A program made the translations under genes and the position numbers. The notes below the pieces were generated by a model. That model saw only the letters and a list, made by a program, of their open reading frames with translations. It did no database searches and had not been told where the DNA came from. Of a DNA stretch of 64,000 nt, positions 41,704-49,838 are shown piece by piece. This stretch comes from Halomarina oriensis (GTDB lineage: Archaea; Halobacteriota; Halobacteria; Halobacteriales; Haloarculaceae). Position 1 is the first letter of the stretch; every line of letters begins with the position of its first letter. Location: the NCBI RefSeq assembly GCF_009791395.1, contig NZ_WSZK01000014.1, positions 1-64,000 of the forward strand, read 5' to 3'.

Positions 41704-42780
41704 ATGAGTACGCCCGACCCCGAGGTCTACGAGGAGGGCCGCGGGATGGACGCCCACAACGCCGTGATGCGCGAGGTCCGCTCGCGCAACGACCGCAGCT
41801 ACGACCCCCGCGAACCCACCCGCGTCTGGCTGGACGAGGACAACACCCCCGGTGGAGTGCGCACCTCGCTGACCATCATCCTCAACACCGGTGGCTGTCG
41901 CTGGGCGCGTGCCGGTGGCTGTACGATGTGTGGCTACGTCGCCGAGAGCGTCGACGGCGGCACCGTCGCCCACGAGGACCTGATGGCACAGGTCCAGTAC
42001 TGTCTGGACCACGAAGCGGACCGCGCGGACGAACCGGCCGACCTCGTGAAGATATACACCTCCGGCAGTTTCCTCGACGAGCGCGAAGTGCCCGCCGAGA
42101 CGCGCGACGCCGTCGCCGAGACGTTCGCCGACCGCGAGCGGATGGTGCTCGAATCGCTCCCCGACTTCGTCGAACGCGAGCGCCTCGCGGACTTCACCGA
42201 CCGCGGTATCGAGACGGACGTCGCCATCGGTCTGGAGACGGCCACCGACCGCGTGCGCCACGACTGCGTGAACAAGTACTTCGACTTCGCGGACTTCGAA
42301 GACGCCTGTGCCGAAGCAGAAGCCGCAGACGCGGGCGTCAAGGCGTACCTGCTGTTGAAGCCGCCGTTCCTCACCGAGGCCGAGGCCGTCGAGGACATGA
42401 AGCGCTCGGTGCGACGCTGTGCGGCGGTCGACGGCTGTCACACCGTCTCGATGAACCCGACCAACGTCCAGTCGTACACGATGGTCGAGGAACTCCACCG
42501 CGCCGGGGGCTACCGCCCGCCGTGGCTCTGGTCGGTCCGTGCGGTCCTCGAAGACACCGCCGACGTCGACGCTCTCGTCGTCTCCGACCCCGTCGGCCAC
42601 GGCTCCGACCGCGGCCCGCACAACTGCGGCGACTGCGACGACCGGGTCCAGCGCGCCATCAAGGACTTCGACCTGCGGCAGGACCCGAGCGTCTTCGGGC
42701 AGGTGTCCTGTGACTGTGAGACGACGTGGGAAGCGGTCGTCGAGCGAGAGAAGAGCTTCGGGATGCCACTGACGCGCTAA
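41704..42780 (+). CDS. raSEA: Archaeosine-forming radical SAM protein RaSEA
   Basis: 358 aa. The start RVWLDEDNTPGGVRTSLTII and the motif GGCRWARAGGCTMCGY (a C-x7-C-x2-C cluster) are signatures of RaSEA, with KIYTSGSFLD, ESLPDFVERERL, AIGLETATDRVRH and AYLLLKPPFLTEAEA further along; the C-terminal Cys cluster (NCGDCDD and CDCETTW) may bind metal. RaSEA cuts the lysine side chain of the ArcS product to yield archaeosine at tRNA position 15. ATG 41704 is preferred; the same frame runs open far upstream but without sense. Confidence 0.9.
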   Translation: MSTPDPEVYEEGRGMDAHNAVMREVRSRNDRSYDPREPTRVWLDEDNTPGGVRTSLTIILNTGGCRWARAGGCTMCGYVAESVDGGTVAHEDLMAQVQYCLDHEADRADEPADLVKIYTSGSFLDEREVPAETRDAVAETFADRERMVLESLPDFVERERLADFTDRGIETDVAIGLETATDRVRHDCVNKYFDFADFEDACAEAEAADAGVKAYLLLKPPFLTEAEAVEDMKRSVRRCAAVDGCHTVSMNPTNVQSYTMVEELHRAGGYRPPWLWSVRAVLEDTADVDALVVSDPVGHGSDRGPHNCGDCDDRVQRAIKDFDLRQDPSVFGQVSCDCETTWEAVVEREKSFGMPLTR

Positions 42781-42891
42781 ATCTCCGCCCGCCGGTGGTC
42801 TCGGTTCGGTCCTCTCACGGGAGCGGTAGCCGATTCGGCCCGAAACGGGGAACGCGGGTCGACCGGTGGCTACGAGACGACGAGTGGCGTC

Positions 42892-43050
42892 TCAACTCCC
42901 CACCGAGTCCGGGTCGACGGCCACGAACGACTCGTTGCCACATCGACACCCCTTCGACGCCGTCGGAGGGTATATCGTTCCATTCGTCCGGACTCGGCCG
43001 GCGTAGACGGTCCCACAGTGAGTACAGCTGATGATGAGTCGGTTCTGCAT
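42892..43050 (-). CDS. 52-residue zinc-ribbon-like protein
   Basis: ATG 43050 gives MQNRLIISCTHCGTVYAGRV, then TNGTIYPPTASKGCRCGNESF. The two pairs of cysteines (C-x2-C and C-x-C) suggest one zinc site. Similar short haloarchaeal proteins exist in my memory with unknown role. A longer reading from 43107 is less likely because its added residues are not conserved-looking. Confidence 0.6.
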   Translation of the reverse strand: MQNRLIISCTHCGTVYAGRVRTNGTIYPPTASKGCRCGNESFVAVDPDSVGS

Positions 43051-43306
43051 GGAGGCCCCGGCCGAACCCGTCACGTCGAATCGATGCAACGCGAGTGGAC
43101 GAGTCACGGCAGGTAGGTCCGTCTCGAAGATAACCTTTCCCGTCGTGAACCGGGGTCACGCCCCGTGAGTGGCCTGATTTCGACGCACTCGTCCGGCCAG
43201 TTGTCCGAGCGTCTACGCAGCCTCCGTGGCCGACACTCTCGGTACCGAGCCGTTCACCTAACTGGTTTGGTAGACTCGATATGCCCGAACACATCCTCTC
43301 GTACAG

Positions 43307-43690
43307 ATGATGAGACACAGACCGCTGAACGTCTCCGATGCCAAAACGACCGACCTGCTCCGAACGGAACTTCGTCGACAGGTCGTCACGTTCCTGCTGG
43401 AGACCGAAGCGACGTACAGCCTCGACGAACTCGCGGGGCACCTCGTTCGACTCGACACCGCCGCGCCTCCCGAACACACCGACGAGAAGAGACACACCGA
43501 ACGGGTTGCGACGAGACTGTACCACAGCGCGATTCCGCGGCTCGCCGCCGCCGACGTCGTCGTGTTCGACGCCGACGAACGGACGGTCACACCGGGGCCT
43601 CAGCTCTCTACGCTCGGCTCGCACCTCGATTCGATGCTAGGCCTACAGAGCCCACTCGACGGGTCCGCCGCGTCGACCAGTCCGAGCTGA
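43307..43690 (+). CDS. Winged-helix transcriptional regulator (DUF7344-like)
   Basis: 127 aa. LLRTELRRQVVTFLLETEAT and YSLDELAGHLVRLD form the helix-turn-helix, KRHTERVATRLYHSAIPRLAAADVVVFDADERTVTPG the recognition helix and wing. This arrangement, with TRLYH-IPRLAAADVV, is the haloarchaeal DUF7344 type. Such genes are common near accessory regions. Target unknown; it is not clearly paired with a neighbour. Confidence 0.8.
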   Translation: MMRHRPLNVSDAKTTDLLRTELRRQVVTFLLETEATYSLDELAGHLVRLDTAAPPEHTDEKRHTERVATRLYHSAIPRLAAADVVVFDADERTVTPGPQLSTLGSHLDSMLGLQSPLDGSAASTSPS

Positions 43691-43936
43691 CTACGAGGTA
43701 GACTCGCGGGACGACGCCGACAGACGGGTCACCCTACCGACTCGAAACCGGCTTCGCAGCGTTTGCCGGTCTCGTCGGGCAGAGAGCGTGAGTCCATCAC
43801 TCCCCCTCGCGAGTAACGCCGGACCCGATAGGGCAGCGTTAGAAACGATGCCGACACCAAACAGCGCCACGAGTTCCAACGTCCCGCTATTAGCGTACTC
43901 TGTCGTTGTGTACCACGCTGTAATGCCGAGAACCAC
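43691..43936 (-). CDS. Small membrane protein, possibly truncated or frameshifted at the start
   Basis: 81 aa from GTG 43936: VLGITAWYTTTEYANSGTLE, a hydrophobic stretch (LVALFGVGIVSNAALSGPALL) and a basic tail with RRDRQTLRSRF. Hydrophobic codons continue in frame upstream (EDKIAITVVVLG) to a stop at about 43976 without a good start codon. A different frame has ATG at 43983, so a one-base shift may have separated the start. No family recognised. Confidence 0.45.
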   Translation of the reverse strand: MVLGITAWYTTTEYANSGTLELVALFGVGIVSNAALSGPALLARGSDGLTLSARRDRQTLRSRFRVGRVTRLSASSRESTS

Positions 43937-44068
43937 GACCGTAATCGCGATTTTGTCCTCGTGGGCAACGGATCACGAGCCATAGTTGTGGTTTCTGCTT
44001 TTCGACGACGGACTCCGACGCCGGCAGCCGGTACCAGTCCTTTTGCCCTGTAAGCGTCTTCGTACACT

Positions 44069-45937
44069 ATGTCCTCTTTTCTTGCTCCGTTGGCAGTCCA
44101 GGATCTGGCCTCGGCGGTGACGGTCGACATGCTCGTCGTCTTCGTCCTCGTTCTCGTCGCACTCGTGTTGTTCGCGACCGAGTGGTTCCCTATCGACGTC
44201 ACCGCCATCCTCGTGATGGTGCTGTTGATGCTGCTCGAACCGTGGACGCAGATCTCCGCCCAGGAGGGTATCTCGGGGTTCGCGAGCCCAGCGACCATCA
44301 CCGTGCTAGCGATGCTCATTCTGAGTACGGGCATCAACCGGACCGGCATCGTCCAACGACTCGGCAGGAAGATGGCCGCGTTCGCCGGCAGCAATCGGCA
44401 CAAGCAACTCGCAGCGACCATCGGTATCACCGGCCCCGTCTCGGGACTCATCAACAACACGCCGGTCGTCGCGATTCTCGTCCCGGTCATCAACGACCTG
44501 GCACACAACGGGAAGACCTCACCGTCGAAGCTGCTCATGCCGCTCTCGTTCGCCTCGATGCTCGGCGGGACGCTGACGCTCATCGGCACCTCGACGAACA
44601 TCCTCGCGAGCGATATCGCAGCCCAGCTCGGAGCGGAGTCACCGGATCTCGACCTCCAGGCGTTCGGCATGTTCGAGTTCACCCAACTCGGTGTCGTCGT
44701 CTTCGCGGTGGGGAGCCTCTATCTGATGACGATCGGCGTTCGACTCCTCCCCAGACGGATCGCCGCCGACGAGGACCTCGTCGAGGAGTACGCGCTTCAA
44801 GAGTACCTCGCTGACGTCAGCGTCCCCGCGAACTCGTCGCTCATCGGACAGACCGTCGGAGAGGCACTCGGCGACGACGACCTCGACATCGACGTGTTAC
44901 AGCTGATTCGCTACGGTGAGCGCTTCTCGGACCCACTCGCACGCAAGGAGATCCGCGAGAGCGACACGCTCCGACTCAGGACGAACCGGGAGACACTCGA
45001 GCGAATCATCGACGCCGAGGGGCTCAGCCTGTCGGGCAGCCCCCGGTCCGAAGACGACCTCCATCCGGGCGAAGAGGAGCCGGTCCTCGTCGAGGTCGTC
45101 ATCCCCTCGGGGTCGTTCCTGGTCGGCGAGACCCTCACGAGCTCGACGTTCCGGCAGCGCTACGACGCGAACGTTCTCGCCTTCCGGACCCGCGGGGACG
45201 TCGTCCGGGACCGATTCGAGGACATCCGTATCCGGGTCGGTGACACACTCCTGGTGCAGGCCCCACCCGACAGTCTCACCCGACTCGTCGAGAACGAGGA
45301 CTTCATCGTCGCTCACGAGTTCGACGAGGTGACATACCGGGACGAGAAGATCCCGTTCGCAGTGGCGATCATCGTCGGCGTCGTCGCACTCCCGGCGCTG
45401 AACATCCTGCCGATCGTCGTCTCCGCACTGGCAGGGGTCGTTGCGATGGTCTTCACCGGTGTCCTGAAACCGACCGAACTCTACTCGTCGGTCGAGTGGA
45501 ACGTCATCTTCCTCCTCGCTGGCGTCATCCCGCTCGGAATCGCGCTCCAGCAGACGGGCGCTGCGGCACTGCTCGGGGATGCCGTCGCCTCGACAGCGGC
45601 GTTCTTACCAGTGATCGGCGTCCTCTGGGTGTTCTATCTCGCGACAGGGCTGTTGACGAGCGTCATCAGTAACAACGCGAGCGTCGTGTTGATGATTCCC
45701 GTCGCGGCGAGTGCCGCCCAGTCCATCGATGCGAGCGCGTTCGCGTTCGTCCTCGCCGTGACGTTCGCCGCCTCAACGGCGTTCATGACGCCCGTCGGCT
45801 ATCAGACGAACCTGTTCGTCTACGGCCCTGGTGGCTATCGGTTCTCGGATTTCCTCCGTGTCGGTGCCCCCTTACAGTTCCTGCTGTCGATCGTCACGGT
45901 CCTCGGCATCGCGTTCTTCTGGGGTCTCGGCGCGTGA
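44069..45937 (+). CDS. SLC13 (DASS)-family permease with two TrkA_C domains
   Basis: 622 aa. The N-terminal half has six or so spans with STGINRTGIVQRLGRKM, GLINNTPVVAILVPVI and TLIGTSTNILAS, the last two being DASS signature stretches. A soluble centre holds two RCK_C/TrkA_C domains (about residues 230-320 and 335-425: VPANSSLIGQTVGEALGDDD and IPSGSFLVGETLTSSTF). The C-terminal half repeats the permease (TGLLTSVISNNASVVLM, ASTAFMTPVGYQTNLFVYGP). Substrate could be a dicarboxylate, sulfate or other anion. Codon bias is weaker than in the flanking core genes. Confidence 0.9.
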   Translation: MSSFLAPLAVQDLASAVTVDMLVVFVLVLVALVLFATEWFPIDVTAILVMVLLMLLEPWTQISAQEGISGFASPATITVLAMLILSTGINRTGIVQRLGRKMAAFAGSNRHKQLAATIGITGPVSGLINNTPVVAILVPVINDLAHNGKTSPSKLLMPLSFASMLGGTLTLIGTSTNILASDIAAQLGAESPDLDLQAFGMFEFTQLGVVVFAVGSLYLMTIGVRLLPRRIAADEDLVEEYALQEYLADVSVPANSSLIGQTVGEALGDDDLDIDVLQLIRYGERFSDPLARKEIRESDTLRLRTNRETLERIIDAEGLSLSGSPRSEDDLHPGEEEPVLVEVVIPSGSFLVGETLTSSTFRQRYDANVLAFRTRGDVVRDRFEDIRIRVGDTLLVQAPPDSLTRLVENEDFIVAHEFDEVTYRDEKIPFAVAIIVGVVALPALNILPIVVSALAGVVAMVFTGVLKPTELYSSVEWNVIFLLAGVIPLGIALQQTGAAALLGDAVASTAAFLPVIGVLWVFYLATGLLTSVISNNASVVLMIPVAASAAQSIDASAFAFVLAVTFAASTAFMTPVGYQTNLFVYGPGGYRFSDFLRVGAPLQFLLSIVTVLGIAFFWGLGA

Positions 45938-46470
45938 GGCAGGAGTCAGAGCTCGGTCACCGTGACAGCCCAGAGACAACGCTGCGTCAGGGCGGTTCCG
46001 TCTGACACGTCCGAAGTCGTCTCGAGTATGAACGCACTGTGTTCTCGTCGTCCGTTTCATCGCTCCAGTACGAACTGCGGGTCGTTCCATCGTCACCAGA
46101 TGCACTCGCTCTCTCGGGACGTACGTGTACTCGTCGCCGCCGTGTGGACCCTGCCAGTGGCTTTCTCGATAGTCCAGTTGGTCGTCGACCTCCTCGGAGA
46201 CCGTGCCGTCCACGTCCTAGTAGACGATTGTTGCCATACTGAGCGGTGGGTGCCCGACGTGTATGATCGAGAGGTCGACGTTGGAGCGTTAGTGAACGGG
46301 GGCGTTCTACACGCCGAACGAGGTCTCTTGGCACTCTCGGTGTCCTGTGCAATCGCTCGTTCTGTCGACTGGGGCCGAACAGTCGGGAGGAGTGATGGAA
46401 CTGCCGTCGTTGCAGTCCTCGTCCCGATTACCGTACGAACGTTGATTGACCTACGCAGCGTTCTGGCACT
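45938..46470. other. 533-bp gap with no convincing gene
   Basis: Open frames on both strands lack family features, have weak third-position G/C and conflict with each other. The plus strand holds one hydrophobic stretch (LVAAVWTLPVAFSIVQLVVDLL, about 46125-46190) within a frame that runs into the next gene out of register; this may be gene debris. No repeat or RNA structure stands out. Confidence 0.5.
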
Positions 46471-46899
46471 ATGGCAGAGTTTCCAGACGAGCGCCAACTC
46501 GTCCTCCGTGCGCGGTCCCAGTTGGCCCAGTGGACGAGAAACGCTCGGAGCGAGGCATACACAGAACTGTTCGAAGGTGACCACCCGATTCTCACCGATG
46601 GGGAACGCCGACTACTCGACGCGGTCGACTCCGAACTGGAGCGTAACGGCGGTGATGGTGTCTGGGGGACTGATCAGTACGGAATCCACACGGCTGGTAC
46701 CTCGAGTTCGGATACCGCTCTCGGGGTGGTCTGTGTCTACCACCCACAGATCACCGAAGACTCTGTCCTCCGCGGACGGGAGGGACTCGACGACGAGACC
46801 GAAGAGCGACTCAACGAAGCGCTCTGGCGATACAGCGAACGGGTTGCGACACTCGTCGAAGCGGACCTCGACGAGTTCGTCCGCCAAGCACGTCGCTAA
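46471..46899 (+). CDS. Haloarchaeal protein of unknown function
   Basis: 142 aa. EFPDERQLVLRARSQLAQWT, EGDHPILTDGERRLLDAVDSEL, GGDGVWGTDQYGIHTAGTSS, LGVVCVYHPQITEDSVLRGRE and LNEALWRYSERVATLV form a helical protein with one central strand. It looks conserved and soluble; I do not recall a characterised member. ATG 46471 gives a sensible N-terminus. Confidence 0.72.
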   Translation: MAEFPDERQLVLRARSQLAQWTRNARSEAYTELFEGDHPILTDGERRLLDAVDSELERNGGDGVWGTDQYGIHTAGTSSSDTALGVVCVYHPQITEDSVLRGREGLDDETEERLNEALWRYSERVATLVEADLDEFVRQARR

Positions 46900-47112
46900 C
46901 CGACTCGCTCGTCGATCGTGCTCGGGCCGCGCTGGACGACCATCGGGACGGTGACAGTTCACCGGTTCGCTCGTCGGCTGCACCGCGAACGAGCGTAGCG
47001 AGTGAGCGGGGTGTTCACGAAACACGGCGCATCCCGTGAGGTAACCAGAACGGCTCCGCCGACGCGCGCAGCGACCCCGGCGCGTGCGTAAAAGGTCGAA
47101 CGGTCGTAGCCC

Positions 47113-47373
47113 CTACTCACCGACGACGATGAGCATCGGGCCGACGAAGATGAGCGCGATGCCGAGGAACCGCCAGATGAACTCGCTGGCCATCAGCGAG
47201 AGCGGTGTCAGGACGAACAGCAGGCCGAACGTGATGATGTGGAGTCCGGTGACGAGTTTGCTCTTCAGCGGCAGCGTCCCGAGGAGTCCCACGACGAACA
47301 GTGCGAGGAAGACCTGCCCCATGTGGTACTGCTGCAGGAATGAGTCGATGACCTGGAGCGGGAGCGCGAACAT
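47113..47373 (-). CDS. 86-residue three-span membrane protein
   Basis: Hydrophobic segments are MGQVFLALFVVGLLGTLPL, LVTGLHIITFGLLFVLTPLSL and IWRFLGIALIFVGPMLIVVG, with few charged residues. ATG at 47373. Its start lies 30 bp after the end of another small membrane gene in the same direction, so they may be one operon. Confidence 0.75.
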   Translation of the reverse strand: MFALPLQVIDSFLQQYHMGQVFLALFVVGLLGTLPLKSKLVTGLHIITFGLLFVLTPLSLMASEFIWRFLGIALIFVGPMLIVVGE

Positions 47374-47403
47374 CGTTACTCCTTCATCGGACGACTCTGA
47401 CTT

Positions 47404-47661
47404 TCAACCTTCCGTCTCTGCTCCGATGTCGAGCGGTCGGAGTACCACGTACCACAGTGCGACGACGGCCGACCCGAAACCGACGGTCCAGACGATGACG
47501 CCGAGCCCCGGTGCACCCGCACGAGTGAGGAAGAAATCCAGCACGCCGGGGACGACGACGCCGAACGCGGCGAGTGCGAGGCCCACCTTCGCCCGCTCGG
47601 AGAGCCCACTCGACTCCGCGTCGCCGTCCGTGGCGTCGTGTGCGCCGTGCCGTTCGGTCAT
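47404..47661 (-). CDS. 85-residue two-span membrane protein
   Basis: ATG 47661: an acidic start (TERHGAHDATDGDAESSGLS) and two hydrophobic segments (VGLALAAFGVVVPGVLDFFL and GLGVIVWTVGFGSAVVALWYVVL). The upstream in-frame extension is Arg-rich and rejected. Likely co-transcribed with the next small membrane gene. Function unknown. Confidence 0.7.
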   Translation of the reverse strand: MTERHGAHDATDGDAESSGLSERAKVGLALAAFGVVVPGVLDFFLTRAGAPGLGVIVWTVGFGSAVVALWYVVLRPLDIGAETEG

Positions 47662-47804
47662 GGTCGGTGTACGGAACGGACCGTCCTGAACCCCACGGTT
47701 CGGGCGCGACCGGTCGGTCACCCGTCGTCGCTCGCGCGGCGACACCGACTGCCGGTCGGCGGGCGAACCGACCCACCTATCCGCACGCGCCGCCGGGTTC
47801 GACC

Positions 47805-48671
47805 GTGAACGTCGGACTGCTCGCGGCGCTCGCCGCCGCGCTTCTCTACGGCTGCTATCTCGCCGGCTACAAGCACTTCTTCGGCGACTACCCGGCGATG
47901 GCGTACCTGCTGGTCGTCGAGGTGGGAGCCGTCGTCTGGTACTTCCCGGTGGCCGCCCCCCACCTGCAGGACCTGAGGACGGTACCGGTCACCTCGCTCG
48001 CGGCGCTGCTGGCCGTCGCCGCGCTCACGGGGCTGGCCGTCGCGGCCATCCTCGAAGCGTTGCGCCGTGGCGACGTCTCGTACGTGACGCCCCTCGGGAA
48101 ACTCGTCCCGCTGTTCGTCCTTCCGCTGGAACTGCTCTACTTCGAGGCGGCCGGCGTGTCGGCGCTCCAGGCCGGTGGCGTCGTGCTGGCGACGGTGGGC
48201 GTCTACGCCGCGAACTACGAGTCCGGGAGCCTCATCGACCCGTTCCGCCGGGCGCTCTCGTACCGGCCCGCACAGTTGGCGCTGGCGAGCGCGGCCGCCT
48301 TCGCGCTCGTCGACGCCGGCAAGCGTCTGCTCCTCCAGGAACTCTCGCTGGCTCCCGAACTCGTCGTCTGGGTGTCGCTCGTCGGTGTCGCACTCGTCGC
48401 TGCCCCGCTCGGTGTTCGCCAGTACGGCCAACTGCCACGCCGCACGCGACCGGTGTTGTTCCTCGTCGGTGCGGTCGTCGCGCTCGGCGACCACCTGATG
48501 GCACTCGGGTTCGCAGAACTGCCCGCGAGCGTCGCCTCCTCCATCGTCAACGCGCAGGCCGTCGTCGCCGTCCTGCTCGGTGGTCTCGTCCTGAACGAGG
48601 GGTCGTTCGCCCAGCGCCTCGGCGCGGGCGTGCTCACCGTCGTCGGCGTGGCGTTCGTCGCACTGGGGTAG
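47805..48671 (+). CDS. EamA/DMT-superfamily transporter
   Basis: 288 aa, GTG start, ten spans in two EamA halves. The N-terminus NVGLLAALAAALLYGCYLAG, the GDVSYVTPLGKLVPLFVLPLELLYFEA end of the first half, and ASVASSIVNAQAVVAVLLGGLVLNEGS of the second half are the typical EamA segments. These transporters export or import small metabolites; no substrate clue. GTG is chosen because the upstream frame is rich in Arg/Pro and unlike a membrane protein. Confidence 0.87.
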   Translation: MNVGLLAALAAALLYGCYLAGYKHFFGDYPAMAYLLVVEVGAVVWYFPVAAPHLQDLRTVPVTSLAALLAVAALTGLAVAAILEALRRGDVSYVTPLGKLVPLFVLPLELLYFEAAGVSALQAGGVVLATVGVYAANYESGSLIDPFRRALSYRPAQLALASAAAFALVDAGKRLLLQELSLAPELVVWVSLVGVALVAAPLGVRQYGQLPRRTRPVLFLVGAVVALGDHLMALGFAELPASVASSIVNAQAVVAVLLGGLVLNEGSFAQRLGAGVLTVVGVAFVALG

Positions 48672-48680
48672 GCGGCTGAC

Positions 48681-49772
48681 TCAGAGCGGCACGTCGCCGT
48701 CGGCGATGGCGCTCGCCAGCAGGCCCACGTACTCGACCATCGGCTCGAAGTCCGACGCCGCCCCTGTCTCGACACGGAACCGGTGCAGGTCGGCCCACAC
48801 GACGCCCATCACGAACGCGGCGAGTGCCCGGTAGAACCGTTCGTGGTCGAACGTTCGCCCCGTCAGTGACTCGTAGTGAGCGACCACTTCTCGCCGGGTC
48901 GGACTGCCGGGGTCGGTGGTGAAGGGACTCAACCCGTGGTCGTTCATCTCGTGGACGACCGTCAGGTCCGCGTCGGGATAGCGCGCTTCTAGGTCCCCGA
49001 GCGGGAGTCGTGGGTCCTCGCCGTCCCGCCAGTCGAGCAGCAGGTAGCCCAGTTCTGTCAGCGGGTCGCCGAGCATCGCCGTCTCCCAGTCGACGACGCC
49101 CGTCACGGTCGGGCGGTCGTCCCCCGAGAACAGGACGTTGCCCGGCCGGAAGTCGCCGTGGACGAGCGTCGTCTCCGAGTGGGCGGGCGCGTGTTCGTCG
49201 AGCCATCCGGCCACCTCGCGGAGCGTCGGGAACTCGCGGTCGGTCACGTCGCGCACCGCGTCGAGGCGGTCGACGGCGTGTGCGACCTGACGCGACGCGG
49301 ACTGACGGTCACAGACCGACTCGAACGGGCCGGTGTCGACCGCGTGAATCGCCGCGAGCGTCTCCACGAGTCCGTCGGCGAGCGCCTCGCGGCCTGCCGC
49401 GGTCCGGAACCGCTCGGGGAGGGGGTCGCCTCGCTGGACCGTCTCGCCGTCGAGGTACGTCGTCACGACGAACGCGTCGCCGAGCATCGACTCGTCGTCA
49501 CGGAACAGGACCGGTTCCGGGGCGGGTATCGCGGTCGGTTCGAGTCGGTCGAGGACCGCGTACTCCGTCCGAAGGTCGGTGAACAGCGCGGTGTGGCGCA
49601 GCTTGTTCGGTCGTCTGAGGACGTACCGTGGGCGCTCACCGACGGTCGTGACCGCGACGACGAGGTTGAGGCCGTCGCCGAGGATCGCCGTGTCGGTGAC
49701 CGGTTCGCCGAGCGCGTCGGAGAGAGTGGTACGGAGGGCGTCGGCGTCGACGGAGGGACTGGACCAGGTCAT
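48681..49772 (-). CDS. APH/ACAD10-like phosphotransferase
   Basis: 363 aa. N-terminal lobe ILGDGLNLVVAVTT and RYVLRRP; catalytic loop TLVHGDFRPGNVLFS (about residues 217-231), metal-binding VVDWETAMLGDPLTELGYLL. This matches the aminoglycoside phosphotransferase/ACAD10-ACAD11 kinase group, which includes kinases acting on 4-hydroxyacyl-CoAs as well as antibiotics. No resistance context is visible. Convergent with the EamA gene. Confidence 0.87.
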   Translation of the reverse strand: MTWSSPSVDADALRTTLSDALGEPVTDTAILGDGLNLVVAVTTVGERPRYVLRRPNKLRHTALFTDLRTEYAVLDRLEPTAIPAPEPVLFRDDESMLGDAFVVTTYLDGETVQRGDPLPERFRTAAGREALADGLVETLAAIHAVDTGPFESVCDRQSASRQVAHAVDRLDAVRDVTDREFPTLREVAGWLDEHAPAHSETTLVHGDFRPGNVLFSGDDRPTVTGVVDWETAMLGDPLTELGYLLLDWRDGEDPRLPLGDLEARYPDADLTVVHEMNDHGLSPFTTDPGSPTRREVVAHYESLTGRTFDHERFYRALAAFVMGVVWADLHRFRVETGAASDFEPMVEYVGLLASAIADGDVPL

Positions 49773-49838
49773 AGCTCCGCAGAGCGAGCGCGCCCTGAAA
49801 AGTGCCCGTGGTGGACCGTGAGGGCGACACACACCGAG

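Noticed and set aside
45962-46954. 330-codon frame on the plus strand through the 533-bp gap
   Set aside because: It overlaps the better-supported gene at 46471 in another frame; only one hydrophobic stretch looks protein-like, so I list the gap as debris instead.
46985-47010. GAACGAGCGTAGCGAGTGAG word as a mobile repeat
   Set aside because: Such GAGCG/GTGAG words are common between haloarchaeal genes; one copy here gives no evidence of mobility.
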